From Williamsia sp. DF01-3 (GTDB lineage Bacteria > Actinomycetota > Actinomycetes > Mycobacteriales > Mycobacteriaceae), in assembly GCF_023051145.1 (NCBI RefSeq), contig NZ_JALKFS010000005.1, forward strand, positions 310,001 to 374,000: a DNA stretch of 64,000 nucleotides, in the 5' to 3' direction. The notes beneath the pieces are model-generated. The model was not told the DNA's origin. It saw only the letters and a list, made by a program, of their open reading frames with translations, and did not search any database. The position numbers and the translations under genes are program-made. Each line of letters begins with the position of its first letter. Position 1 is the first letter of the stretch. Below are positions 27,046 to 36,792 of this stretch, one piece after another.

Positions 27046-27170
27046 CTGTTGGGGCGGGGAGTCGGTGCGGAGATCATGGGCCGCCGCGCATTGGACGAGG
27101 GCCATCGACCGTGCGGCGGTTCCGGGAAGCCGATCTCATCGACTTCTTGCATCTCGCGATCGAGACATGA
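27046..27170 (+). pseudogene. Remnant of a RibD C-terminal/dihydrofolate reductase-like gene
   Basis: Two short stretches in different frames resemble the small YyaP/RibD_C reductases. LLGRGVGAEIMGRRALDEG (27046 onward) looks like the central MGRRTFD part, and TVRRFREADLIDFLHLAIE (up to 27167) looks like the later TVRQYLxAGLIDELHLxI part. The roughly 60 residues normally between them are missing. The match is by eye and the rest of the 524-bp gap (26919-27442) shows nothing else except the terminator. Confidence 0.4.
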
Positions 27171-27442
27171 CTTCACCCAGCGGGCCATCAACCAGTGCTG
27201 GAGCAAAGCCCGCCACGCTTGAACCCTGTCCAGGCCGGGACTAGACGCGTGCAGCCCTGGCAGTGCGCTGCCCCTGAGGAGGGAGCCCGGGCCTGAGCGG
27301 CAAGACTCTTCAAGAACGGCCCCCAGTGGACTGTCTCATCATGCTCGCCGGGACGTTACCGACCCCTTCTGTCACCACCCGATAAACTGGGCTCATCTTT
27401 GTTCGAAGGATGCGTGCGTCCGTGACCGAGGTGAGGACGCAT

Positions 27443-28249
27443 ATGACCGAAGACATCCCCGACGCGGCTACGGCGCACGGTGACCCCCGCCCTGAACTCG
27501 GGATGGACCCCGACGAACTCTTCGGCGACGACGTCGATGACCTCCGTAACAGTCTGAGTTCGCTGTCACAGCTGGCGATGACGTCACTGACACTTCCCCA
27601 AACCCTCACGCACATAGCCGAATTCGCTGTCAACGCCATTCCCGGTGCCGATGGTGCCGGGTTGACGTTGCTCGACGGCGATCGCCGCAACACGGTCGTC
27701 GCCAGCGACGACTTCGTGGTCGCGGTGGACAGCATCCAGTATTCGCTCGGCGAGGGTCCGTGCATCACTGCCGCCGAGCGCGCGCAGACCGTGCGCTCGG
27801 GCTCGCTCGGGGGGGACGCTCAGTGGCCGCGTTTCGGGCCCCGGGTCGGCAGACTCGGCGTACACAGTGTTCTGTCGCTACCGCTCAAGACGGAGGGCGG
27901 GGTGCTCGGCGCGATGAACGTATATGCCCGCGCCAAGAATGCATTCGATGACCGCGCAGTCGCGCTGGGCGAGCTGTTCGCCGTTCCCGCAGCGGTTTCG
28001 GTGCAAAATGCCCAGGCGCTTGCCAACGCGTTGACGCTGTCCGAACAACTGCAGAAAGCGCTGACCAATCGAAAGGTGATCGACCACGCGATCGGCATCG
28101 TGGTGAGCCGCAGTGGATGCACAAGCGCGGAGGCATTCGCGAAACTGCGCGAGATGAGCCAGAAGGACCACAGGAAGTTGGCCGACGTCGCCCAATCGAT
28201 ATTCGATGACGCCAAGCGCCGGGCACAGGCTCGCCGCTCCGGATCCTGA
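27443..28249 (+). CDS. GAF-ANTAR regulator
   Basis: The 268-residue protein has an N-terminal GAF domain (about 40-190; AGLTLLDGDRRNTVVASDD, YSLGEGPCITA, LGVHSVLSLPLKTEGGVLGAMNVYA). A C-terminal ANTAR domain (about 200-255; LQKALTNRKVIDHAIGIVVSR...AFAKLREMSQ) follows. ANTAR domains bind paired RNA hairpins and act as antiterminators; GAF senses a small ligand or redox state. GAF-ANTAR proteins without a kinase partner are common in mycobacteria and relatives. Start ATG 27443 has GAGG upstream; GTG 27422 is an alternative. No obvious target hairpin pair was found adjacent. Confidence 0.88.
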   Translation: MTEDIPDAATAHGDPRPELGMDPDELFGDDVDDLRNSLSSLSQLAMTSLTLPQTLTHIAEFAVNAIPGADGAGLTLLDGDRRNTVVASDDFVVAVDSIQYSLGEGPCITAAERAQTVRSGSLGGDAQWPRFGPRVGRLGVHSVLSLPLKTEGGVLGAMNVYARAKNAFDDRAVALGELFAVPAAVSVQNAQALANALTLSEQLQKALTNRKVIDHAIGIVVSRSGCTSAEAFAKLREMSQKDHRKLADVAQSIFDDAKRRAQARRSGS

Positions 28250-28777
28250 AAACAGCACAGGTTTCGGTTCGCTGGTCAGCGGCGGGTAAAGCTCAGGATG
28301 CACCCCTCGAGTTCGAACCACCATTGACCTCACCACGCTGCAAGAAGGGCTGATCGACCCAACTGTTGACCTCGCTGCGCTGATGACGGAAATGGTGGCG
28401 ATCCTGATCGAGTCGGCCGACGCTGCACGCGTGGTGATCGCTGACGCTGTCAAACCTCAACCGCGCAGATTGTGACCGCGCTCGGCACGCGCGACTCGCA
28501 ATCGTCAGCGCATGGCCGCCAACTGTTCACGGTGTGACCGACCGTCGTCAGTCGTACATTGACAGTTCGGCAAAATGCGCGGAACGTAGACAGTGCTGAG
28601 AAACCCAGCCGGCCCGGGGCCGGTTTCGCCGCCACCGGCCGCGCAACTGCCACACACGTTCGCTGCCCGGAAACTTTGTGTCAGACGAGTTCGACCTCTA
28701 TCAGTGAGGGTCGTGTACGTCTGAACATCACCGATGAACCTTCTCGACAGAAGGCTCGCCGGAGCGGAGCGCACCCC
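28250..28777. other. Intergenic region without a supported gene
   Basis: Some 528 bp before the desaturase start. A short open frame around 28328-28470 (LTTLQEGLIDPTVDLAALMTEM) has protein-like composition but no start codon at its head, so it may be a gene remnant. TTGACA at about 28558 could be a -35 element, but no well-placed -10 element was seen. Confidence 0.4.
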
Positions 28778-30016
28778 GTGGCCATCACCGACATAGCTCG
28801 ATACGCCCATCTCACCGACGTCGACATCGACTCGCTCAGCCGCGAACTCGACGCCATCCGACGCGACATCGAAGATCAACGCGGTGAGCGCGATTGGCGG
28901 TACATACATCGCGTCATCGCCCTGCAACGTGGGCTCGAGATAGGGGCCCGCGTCGTACTCATGGGATCCCGGCGAAGGCCGGTGTGGATTCTGGGGACAT
29001 CGATGTTGGCCTGCTCGAAGGTTCTCGAGAACATGGAACTCGGTCACAACATCAGCCATGGGCAGTGGGACTGGATGAACGACCCCGAGATCCACTCCAA
29101 CTCGTGGGAATGGGACCAGGTCGGCCCGTCGTCTCAGTGGAAGCGGGCCCACAACTACTCGCACCACCTCTACACCAACATCGTCGGCATGGATGACGAC
29201 ATCGGGTTCGGCATCCTCAGGATGACTCGCGACGTCGCTTGGCGCCCGGTCAATCTGATTCAGCCGTTGGCCAATGTTGTCCTCGCGACCACATTCGAAT
29301 GGGGTATCGCGCGCCACGATCTGGACGCGCAAAAGCGAATGGACGTCGAGCGTGATCCAGGCACAGACGTCAGCCGGATCGGCAAGTCCGAAGCCAGTCG
29401 CACCTTCTGGCGAAAAATCGGCAAGCAGATGGGCAAGGATTTTGTCCTCTTTCCTGCTCTGACCGGACGGGCGTGGAAGACCACGCTGACGGCCAACGCG
29501 TCGGCGAACCTGATCCGCAACCTCTGGGCGTATGCGGTGATCTTCTGCGGTCATTTCCCCGACGGCGCAGAGAAATTCACGATGGCCGAGTACGAGTCAG
29601 AGACACGGCAGCAGTGGTATCTGCGACAGATGCTCGGCAGCGCCAACTTCAGGGCCGGTCCGTTGATGGCGCTGATGAGTGGGAACCTCTGCTATCAGAT
29701 CGAGCATCATCTGTTCCCAGATCTGCCCAGCAATCGGTATGCGGAGATCGCCGAACGGGTCGAGGCCCTCTGCGAGAAGTTTGATCTCCCGTACACGACA
29801 GGGTCCTTGCCGCGGCAGTACTGGCTGGCCTTGCGCACCATCCACAAACTCGCCCTTCCCGACAGCTTCCTTTCGCGGTCGTCCGATGACGCGCCAGAGA
29901 CCAGCAGCGAGCACCGCTTCGGAATCACCGACCCGCGCGCGACGAACGTGGAAACGGTGAGCCCACGCCGTGGACTGAAAGCTGCCATCGGAGCCCTGCG
30001 CGCCACGCATCGGTGA
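28778..30016 (+). CDS. Membrane acyl-CoA/fatty-acid desaturase (DesA3-like)
   Basis: A 412-residue integral membrane desaturase. Its three iron-binding histidine boxes are H90-NIS-H94, H125-NYS-H129-H130 and Q-IE-H-H near residue 307 followed by LFPDLPSNRY. That pattern belongs to the bacterial linoleoyl/stearoyl-CoA desaturase family, including DesA3 of M. tuberculosis, which makes oleoyl-CoA and needs an external reductase. The GTG start has GGAG 8 nt upstream; the frame is open further back but lacks family similarity. No reductase gene is adjacent. Confidence 0.88.
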   Translation: MAITDIARYAHLTDVDIDSLSRELDAIRRDIEDQRGERDWRYIHRVIALQRGLEIGARVVLMGSRRRPVWILGTSMLACSKVLENMELGHNISHGQWDWMNDPEIHSNSWEWDQVGPSSQWKRAHNYSHHLYTNIVGMDDDIGFGILRMTRDVAWRPVNLIQPLANVVLATTFEWGIARHDLDAQKRMDVERDPGTDVSRIGKSEASRTFWRKIGKQMGKDFVLFPALTGRAWKTTLTANASANLIRNLWAYAVIFCGHFPDGAEKFTMAEYESETRQQWYLRQMLGSANFRAGPLMALMSGNLCYQIEHHLFPDLPSNRYAEIAERVEALCEKFDLPYTTGSLPRQYWLALRTIHKLALPDSFLSRSSDDAPETSSEHRFGITDPRATNVETVSPRRGLKAAIGALRATHR

Positions 30017-30065
30017 ACACGTGACGGGGAGCTGCGGTACACAAGCGTGCACCCACGCCGGTGGC

Positions 30066-30674
30066 TCAGCGAAGCGACCAGGTCAGCTCTCCGTCAACAA
30101 CGTCGGTAGTCCACCCATCGAACTCGCTGCCGGTCGCGATCGCCCCAATGAGATCGTCGAGCACAGATGCGACGCTGGGCCATCTGGTGGTGCCGTCGTC
30201 GGCATCGATCTTGTCGTAGCGCAGCACTTCGCCCCATTGGCTGCCGGTTCGTAGGTCAGCGACCAGCAAGTACCCGTCACGGTCGGCGAATGGGAAGTAT
30301 TCCGGGACAAAGCCGTACGCGGGAAAGCCTGCGTAACTAGGGTATCCGCTTCTGGCGCCAGCCACCTCGAGCATCATCGCACGCACACTGATCATGTCCC
30401 GCAACGACAGGAGATCCACGTCGGGGAACACACGCGTCCAACGCCCCTCAAGGAACCCATTGACGCACTGAAACAAGTCGAGGATCTGCCCACGTACGGC
30501 CCCTGGAGCGAACCCGGCTTCCTCGAGGATCCGCTCGGCTTGGTCGTACGTCAGGCCCGGAGCAAACGACTCAACGGTGCGATGCGCACCGCGCTCGGAC
30601 AGCGCGGCCAATAGTCGATCCCACCGCGGCCGCAGTGGCCCGTACTGGTCGCTGAACACCCGATCGTCGGTCAT
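30066..30674 (-). CDS. SMI1/KNR4 (SUKH-like) family protein
   Basis: A 202-residue soluble protein. ERILEEAGFAPGAVRGQILDLFQCVNGF and FPFADRDGYLLVADLRTGSQWGEVLRYDK fit the SUKH fold, in which an acidic/aromatic beta region follows a short helical part. SUKH proteins often serve as immunity proteins to nuclease toxins, but no toxin gene lies next to this one, so the role is unknown. It stands alone, convergent with the desaturase. Confidence 0.6.
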   Translation of the reverse strand: MTDDRVFSDQYGPLRPRWDRLLAALSERGAHRTVESFAPGLTYDQAERILEEAGFAPGAVRGQILDLFQCVNGFLEGRWTRVFPDVDLLSLRDMISVRAMMLEVAGARSGYPSYAGFPAYGFVPEYFPFADRDGYLLVADLRTGSQWGEVLRYDKIDADDGTTRWPSVASVLDDLIGAIATGSEFDGWTTDVVDGELTWSLR

Positions 30675-30893
30675 CTCGAACGCCCCCTTTGACCGTCACA
30701 GCTACGGCCGAGTCTAAAACAACCATGCGAGTTGCCCCTCTGCTAAAGGTTCTCTCGTCGTCGAGTATCGAACTCCTGCTCATCGTCACCTCGCCACGAT
30801 CGTTTGATTTCGCTCTCGAAGAACATGGACTACCTGAGGAACAAAGGCCATCACCAGAAAGTTGAGCCCGAAGTACTTAACTTTGGAGGAAAC

Positions 30894-33230
30894 ATGAGCG
30901 AACTGAATCGCTTGCCGGTGTTGTTCCTGACCGACCCCGTCTTGCTCCCCGGCATGGTGGTCCCGGTCGAACTGGACGATGCCGCACGCGCCGCCGTCGA
31001 CGCCGCGAAGGCCTCGGAGGCGGGCAAACTCTTGGTCGCCCCTCGATTGGACGACCGTTATCCCGCCTACGGCGTCGTCGCGTCGATCGTGCAGCTCGGC
31101 CGCCTCGCCGGTGGCGAATCGGCGGCGGTCCTCAAGGGCGAATCCCGCGCTCACATCGGATCGGGAACCACCGGGCCCGGCGCGGCGCTGTGGGTCGAGG
31201 TCGAAGCGGTGTCCGAACCCGCGGTCACCGACGAGGTGCGCGAACTGGCCGCCGAGTACAAGAAGCTCGTACTGGCCATGCTGCAACGTCGCGAGGCCTG
31301 GCAGGTCATCGACTCGGTCAACAAACTGAGCGATCCGTCGGCACTGGCCGACACCGCCGGTTACGCGTCGTACCTCACTGATGTCCAGAAGCGACAGATG
31401 CTCGAAACTCCCGACGTGGCAGAGCGTTTGACCACCCTGATCACGTGGACCCGCGACCACCTGGCCGAGGTCGAGGTGAACGACAAGATCGCCGGCGAGG
31501 TCCGCGACGGCATGGAGAAGACGCAGAAGGAGTTCCTGCTGCGTCAGCAACTGGCCGCGATTCGTAAGGAACTGGGCGAGGACGAACCCGACGGCAGCGA
31601 CGACTACCGCGCCCGCGTCGAGGCGGCGGAGCTGCCCGACAACGTGCGCGAAGCTGCGATGCGCGAGGTCGGCAAACTGGAGCGCGCCAGCGACCAGAGC
31701 CCCGAGACCGGCTGGATCCGAACCTGGCTGGATACGGTGCTGGACCTGCCGTGGAATGTGACCACCACCGACTCCACCGACATCAAGGGTGCCCGGGCCA
31801 TCCTCGACGCCGACCACCACGGGTTGGACGACGTGAAGGACCGCATCGTCGAATACTTGGCCGTCCGGGCTCGCCGCGCCGAACGCGGCCTGCAGGTCGT
31901 CGGTGGTCGCGGGTCGGGTGCGGTGATGGTGCTGGCCGGACCTCCCGGAGTCGGCAAGACGTCGTTGGGTGAGAGCGTTGCCCGCGCCCTCGGTCGAAAG
32001 TTCGTCCGCGTCGCCCTCGGTGGCGTCCGCGACGAGGCCGAGATACGTGGACACCGGCGTACCTACGTCGGCGCGCTGCCCGGACGTATCGTGCGTGCCA
32101 TCGGCGAAGCGGGATCGATGAATCCCGTTGTGCTGCTGGACGAGATCGACAAGGTCGGCGCCGACTACCGCGGCGACCCCAGTGCGGCACTGCTCGAGGT
32201 GCTCGACCCGGCCCAGAACCACACCTTCCGCGACCACTACCTGGACCTGGACCTCAACCTGTCGGATGTGGTGTTCCTGGCGACCGCCAACGTGATCGAG
32301 CAGATCCCGTCGGCACTGCTCGACCGTATGGAACTGGTGACCATCGACGGCTACACCGAAGACGACAAGGTTGCCATTGCACGCAACTACCTACTGCCTC
32401 GGCAGCAGGAACGGGCGGCGATCACCGACGACGAGGTGGAGGTGACGGACGCTGCGCTCCGCAAGATCGCGGCCGACTACACCCGTGAACCCGGTGTGCG
32501 ACAGTTCGAACGGCTCCTGGCCAAACTGCTGCGCAAGGTGACCACGGCACTGGCCGGCACCGAAAGCACAGACGGTTCCGTCAAGGTGCGTGTCGACGAG
32601 CCCGACCTGGTCGGGTACCTGGGCCGCCCACGCTTCACACCTGATGCCGAAGAGCGGACGGCCGTGCCGGGTGTGGCAACCGGGCTGGCGGTCACCGGGC
32701 TGGGCGGCGATGTGCTCTACATCGAAGCCGGGTCCACCGATGGCGAAGGACTGGTCCTCACCGGGCAGCTCGGGGACGTGATGAAGGAGTCTGCACAGAT
32801 CGCGCTGAGCTACGTGCGTTCCCACGCAGCCGATTTCAGCATCGACCCCAAGTCGCTGGAACGCAGCATCCACGTGCACGTCCCGGCCGGCGCAACTCCC
32901 AAGGACGGTCCGTCCGCGGGTGTCACAATGGTGACCGCGCTGGTGTCGATGGCAACCGGACGCAAGGTGCGGGCCGACGTCGCGATGACCGGCGAGGTCA
33001 CCCTCAACGGACGGGTGCTGCCCATCGGTGGCGTGAAGCAGAAGCTGCTGGCGGCCGCGCGGTCGGGAATGACGACGGTCTTCATCCCGCAACGCAACGA
33101 GCCCGATCTGGATGACGTGCCTGCCGAGGTGTTGGAGGCACTGACCGTGCTGCCGATGACCGACGTCGCCGACATCATCGCCCAGGCGCTCGAGCCCGCT
33201 GCGGATCAAAAGGCAACCGTCGCAGCCTGA
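30894..33230 (+). CDS. lon: ATP-dependent protease Lon
   Basis: A 778-residue Lon protease of standard size. Order: N-terminal substrate domain (LPVLFLTDPVLLPGMVVPVEL), AAA+ module with Walker A GPPGVGKT (about residue 349), Walker B VVLLDEIDKVG and GHRRTYVGALPG. The C-terminal protease domain has Ser674 in KDGPSAG and Lys717 in GGVKQK. It degrades misfolded and regulatory proteins in the cytoplasm. GGAGGA lies 3 nt before the ATG. Lon is found in Gordonia, Rhodococcus and M. smegmatis but not M. tuberculosis. No clear HspR-type inverted repeat was found upstream. Confidence 0.97.
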   Translation: MSELNRLPVLFLTDPVLLPGMVVPVELDDAARAAVDAAKASEAGKLLVAPRLDDRYPAYGVVASIVQLGRLAGGESAAVLKGESRAHIGSGTTGPGAALWVEVEAVSEPAVTDEVRELAAEYKKLVLAMLQRREAWQVIDSVNKLSDPSALADTAGYASYLTDVQKRQMLETPDVAERLTTLITWTRDHLAEVEVNDKIAGEVRDGMEKTQKEFLLRQQLAAIRKELGEDEPDGSDDYRARVEAAELPDNVREAAMREVGKLERASDQSPETGWIRTWLDTVLDLPWNVTTTDSTDIKGARAILDADHHGLDDVKDRIVEYLAVRARRAERGLQVVGGRGSGAVMVLAGPPGVGKTSLGESVARALGRKFVRVALGGVRDEAEIRGHRRTYVGALPGRIVRAIGEAGSMNPVVLLDEIDKVGADYRGDPSAALLEVLDPAQNHTFRDHYLDLDLNLSDVVFLATANVIEQIPSALLDRMELVTIDGYTEDDKVAIARNYLLPRQQERAAITDDEVEVTDAALRKIAADYTREPGVRQFERLLAKLLRKVTTALAGTESTDGSVKVRVDEPDLVGYLGRPRFTPDAEERTAVPGVATGLAVTGLGGDVLYIEAGSTDGEGLVLTGQLGDVMKESAQIALSYVRSHAADFSIDPKSLERSIHVHVPAGATPKDGPSAGVTMVTALVSMATGRKVRADVAMTGEVTLNGRVLPIGGVKQKLLAAARSGMTTVFIPQRNEPDLDDVPAEVLEALTVLPMTDVADIIAQALEPAADQKATVAA

Positions 33231-33401
33231 TCGACATCTCTGCCCACCTGTTCTCATATCGCTCCCCCGCCCCCTGGCGGGGTGGGTACCCGAGAATGGG
33301 TGGGCGGAGTTCTGTCACGGACAGGTTGTACAAGGTTTCGGCACGGGTGGATCGAGGTAGAGCTCAGTATTGATCTCGAAGTCCGAGGGAAGGACCGCCC
33401 G

Positions 33402-33683
33402 ATGAGTGCACAGACCAACGATGCCGTGGCCGAAGTGTGGGATGGCTGGCAGGAAGCAGTCAACATGACGGCCGGTGAACTCGAGTCCTTCCTCGACACC
33501 CCCGAATCGAAAGACGTGGGAGACAAGAGCTCGGGCGGCGAATCCACTGGCCACAAGTCAGGCCGGCGAATCGTGGACATCCTGCGTGCCAACAAGAGCG
33601 ACCTGACCGATGACGATGCCGCACACATGCACAAGGTCGTCGGCTACGTCCATCGACATCTGGCTCAGCGTTCCCTCCGGTGA
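33402..33683 (+). CDS. DUF3140-like small protein
   Basis: A 93-residue protein with the pattern of DUF3140 proteins: VWDGWQEAVNMTAGELESFLDTPESKDVG in the first half and SGRRIVDILRANKSDLTDDDAAHMHKVVGYVHRHLAQR in the second. The family is small, helical and possibly nucleic-acid binding; function is not established. The ATG has GGGAAGGA upstream (33389-33396). Confidence 0.7.
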   Translation: MSAQTNDAVAEVWDGWQEAVNMTAGELESFLDTPESKDVGDKSSGGESTGHKSGRRIVDILRANKSDLTDDDAAHMHKVVGYVHRHLAQRSLR

Positions 33684-33768
33684 CGTTTCCGACACCGCCT
33701 GGAGATACTCACTGATGAATTGGGGGCACGACCCCACAAAATGAAGTCGGTTGCCGCACACTTGATCC

Positions 33769-34092
33769 ATGGCCTATGACACGCATCTGGCGGACCGCGT
33801 TCGGGAACTCATGGGTCCAGAGGCGGGCGTCTCGGAAAAGCGGATGTTCGGTGGTCTGGCCTTCCTGATCGACGGTCACATGGCCGTGGCGGTCAGCGGG
33901 CAAGGCGGGCTGATGGTCCGGGTCGACCCGGCCCAATCGAAAACTCTGCTCGGCCGCGCCCACGTGTCGCCGATGGTGATGCGCGGGAAGGAGCTTGCCG
34001 GGTGGATCCGGGTGGCCACGGACGGCGTCAAGACCAGAAAGCAACTCCAGACGTGGGTGGACCGCGGCGTCGCGCGAGCGCGGCTGGCGTAG
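33769..34092 (+). CDS. TfoX N-terminal domain protein
   Basis: A 107-residue protein made of one TfoX N-terminal domain: LADRVRELM, then EKRMFGGLAFLIDGHMAVAV, LMVRVDP and the RGKELAGWIRV segment. In gammaproteobacteria TfoX/Sxy controls competence, but stand-alone N-terminal domains are widespread in actinobacteria with unknown role. It lies convergent with a DUF4436 gene 8 bp away. Confidence 0.85.
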   Translation: MAYDTHLADRVRELMGPEAGVSEKRMFGGLAFLIDGHMAVAVSGQGGLMVRVDPAQSKTLLGRAHVSPMVMRGKELAGWIRVATDGVKTRKQLQTWVDRGVARARLA

Positions 34093-34099
34093 CCGGCGG

Positions 34100-34993
34100 T
34101 CAGGGCGCCTGGCGCCACCATGCGATGACGTACAGCGACATCGCGGTCACCAACCCGGCGACCACCCAGAGAACAACCGAGTAGTCCACCCAGGAACCGA
34201 ACGGTGGCGACCCCGGAAAAATGTTTCGCAGAGGGAGCACCGCGAACAGCATCACCGCGAACCACGTGACCATCGGCGGCTGAAAAGCCTTGCGCCGCCG
34301 CACGGTCTGGATCGACACGAACAGGGCACACACGGGGAGGACGATCAGTACCGCACAGAGCGCGAGATCGAAGACGAGCGATCCGGCCGTCCGGTCCGCG
34401 TAGATCGTGAACGCTTGTCCCCCACCGGCATCCTGATCATCGGACGTCACGTCCCAGCCTGTCAGTGAGTCGGTCACCACCACATCTGTCGGCAACGGGA
34501 ACGAGACGGTGCCGGCCTCCGGCGACGACGCCTGGCTGAAGGCGCGCACCACCACGTTGTCGGACTGATATTCGTCGAAAGGCCACTCGCGGATGTCGCC
34601 GTTCGCATAGAGCTTGACCGGCAGCGGTCCCACCCTGGTCCCACTGTTGAACACCAGCCGCCCATCTGCGGCGATGGGTGAGACATCCACCACCAGTTCG
34701 TTCTTCAGATATCCGTTGTCACCCACCAGGTTTTTACCCGGATACACCGAGACATTCGCCGCGATGGAGAAATCACTCCCGCTGACGGCGTCGATGTCGA
34801 GGTAGACCAGCACGCTGTTGTCGGCGGCCACCCGGCCGTCCTCTCCGGAGTCGCCGTCACCGGACGCATAACCGAGGAGAACCGCCACGTAGACCACCAC
34901 GACGCCCAGCACGATCAGCAGACCACGCCACCACGGACCTCGTTTGACAGTCTCCCGACCGTCCGCCGACACGTTGTCCACCTTTGACGCCAC
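34100..34993 (-). CDS. DUF4436 family membrane protein
   Basis: The 297-residue protein has an N-terminal membrane helix (LLIVLGVVVVYVAVLLGYA), a beta-rich extracytoplasmic domain (about 50-190; VYLDIDAVSG, EWPFDEYQSDNVVVRAF) and three C-terminal helices (FDLALCAVLIVLPVCALFVSI, MVTWFAVMLFAVLPL, VVLWVVAGLVTAMSLYVI). WPFDxY and PGxPPxGSWxDY are typical of DUF4436. Function unknown. The GTG at 34993 has GGGAGG upstream. It is 84 bp behind the exporter gene on the same strand and could be the last gene of that operon. Confidence 0.75.
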   Translation of the reverse strand: MASKVDNVSADGRETVKRGPWWRGLLIVLGVVVVYVAVLLGYASGDGDSGEDGRVAADNSVLVYLDIDAVSGSDFSIAANVSVYPGKNLVGDNGYLKNELVVDVSPIAADGRLVFNSGTRVGPLPVKLYANGDIREWPFDEYQSDNVVVRAFSQASSPEAGTVSFPLPTDVVVTDSLTGWDVTSDDQDAGGGQAFTIYADRTAGSLVFDLALCAVLIVLPVCALFVSIQTVRRRKAFQPPMVTWFAVMLFAVLPLRNIFPGSPPFGSWVDYSVVLWVVAGLVTAMSLYVIAWWRQAP

Positions 34994-35077
34994 CCGTGGC
35001 CTCCCGCCCTCGATACACCGCTTCACGATGCCGACGGATCGGCCTCGGCTCGAAGTGAGTGTATCGGCCGAGGCGGG

Positions 35078-36780
35078 TCAACCTGCGGCTTCGCTCAGGA
35101 TCGCTCCGTGCGACAACGGCCGGCTCTGCTGCAGCCGGCCGAAGTCGAGCTTGACCAGCTGGTCTGCGACGTCGAAGTAGCGGTCGTCATGGGTGATCAC
35201 CACAACCGTCTTCCCGGCCCTCTTGAGGTCGGCGAGGATGTTGCGGTAGAACACTTCTCGGAACTGCGGTTCCTGATCAGCGGCCCATTCGTCGAACACG
35301 TATATCGGCCGGTCCTCGAGAAGTGCGGTCACCAACGTGAGCCGTTTACGTTGCCCCTGCGACAACGCAAGCGTGGACAATCGGCCGTCGTGGACCGACA
35401 CCTTGTGCGAAATCTGCATCTGGTCGAGGTAGCGCCGCACTTCGTCGTCGATGCCGGGCCGCCGGAACCCGAGGTAGTCCTCGAAGAGGTGGAAGTCGGT
35501 GAAGACCGCTGATGCATTCTGCCGGAACCACTCGACGTTGCCGTGGGTGATCAGCTCACCGTTGAGCGTGAGCCTGCCGGAGTGCGGGGCATAGAGCCCC
35601 GTGATCAGTTTCGCCAGCGTCGATTTCCCACTGCCGTTGCCGCCCACGATGAAGGTGACCTGGCCGGGGTCGAGCACCAGATCGATGGGTCCGAGATGGA
35701 AGCCCGCCGCCGGGGGGCGGCCGGGTGGGGTGCGCCAGGCGGTGGCGGCGGACCGGCCATCTGTTCCCCGCGATAGGTGTAGCCGATCCCCGACAGTTCG
35801 AGCCGCGCATGCTTGGCCAGCGGCCGGTCGGTGAACGGGAGACTCGACTCGTCGTGCATCGACGACATCGACAGGTCCATCTCTTGGATCTTCTTCAGGG
35901 CCACATCGCCGCGCAACAGGTCGGGGATCAGATGCATGATGTTCTGCATCGGCATGGCGAGGAACGTGGTGATGAGGACGTACCCGACCATCACCTCGCG
36001 CGGCAGTTCGAGGATGACCGCCAGTCCGAACAGGATGAACGCCATGGTGCCGAGTTGACACAGCTGTCCGAATCCCTGGGCCACGGAGAACTTGGTGCCG
36101 GCTTCGACGTTCCTGGCACGCAACGCTTCCGCGGTCCCCAGGAGGTGACGGTCCATGAAGTCACGTCGACGGCCCCGGTGCAGTTTCAGCTCCTTGATAC
36201 CGAGCGTCACCGATTGGAATGATCTGAGCAGGTCGTCCTCGTTCTCGCGGGCATTCCGGTAGATCTTGCGGACACGCTTGAGCACGGTTTCCACGCAGGC
36301 GATGGCGGCAAGGGTGGAGCCGACGGTGATGGCGAAGATGACTCCCGACACCACCGACAGGTACACCAGACAACCCACGATGGTCGCGGCGTCGATGCAG
36401 ATGCTCGGGATCGCCGACACTGCCTGCGACAACGCACGTACGTCCTCGGTGAGCGTTGCCATCAACCTGTGCATGCCAAGACGTTCGAGATGCTCGAGGG
36501 GCGCCGACACCACGCCGGTGCTGAGCTTGGCCCGCAAACGGTAGATCGCGTTCTGCGCCAGATGGATCAGCAGGATCTGGGACAGCAGACCGGTGACCAG
36601 GACGACGGTGGCGGTGAGCAAGAACAGCTCGACGGTATGACCGGGATGCTTGTCCGGCGAGATGATGCTGTTGATCTGGGTGACCAGGTACGCGTTGGCT
36701 GCACCACCGATCAGGCCGGCCAATACGGCAATCGCGATGCCCTTCCACGACACCGACACGAGAAAGCGGATGAGTTGCAT
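35078..36780 (-). pseudogene. Cyclic-peptide-type ABC exporter with a frameshift
   Basis: The first 340 residues from ATG 36780 form an ABC exporter membrane domain with six helices. The remainder, in the frame one base on, is the ATPase: Walker A GGNGSGKST, signature LSQGQRKRL, Walker B IYVFDEWAADQEP and ITHDDRYF. DEWAADQxP and LSxGQRKRL are characteristic of the SyrD/PvdE cyclic-peptide exporter family. The frames join at a C6 run on the coding strand (near 35712-35717 in the plus-strand G-run); one more C gives a continuous 567-residue protein. It follows the polyketide synthase gene by 12 bp. Confidence 0.85.
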
Positions 36781-36792
36781 GGTGATTGCCTG

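Noticed and set aside
26890-27105. Minus-strand 71-residue frame in the gap after the double TetR gene
   Set aside because: No family resemblance and it covers the terminator; the plus-strand RibD_C remnant explains the region better.
30786-32237. Long minus-strand open frame opposite lon
   Set aside because: It is the mirror of the lon gene in high-GC codon use, with no family motifs; lon itself is certain.
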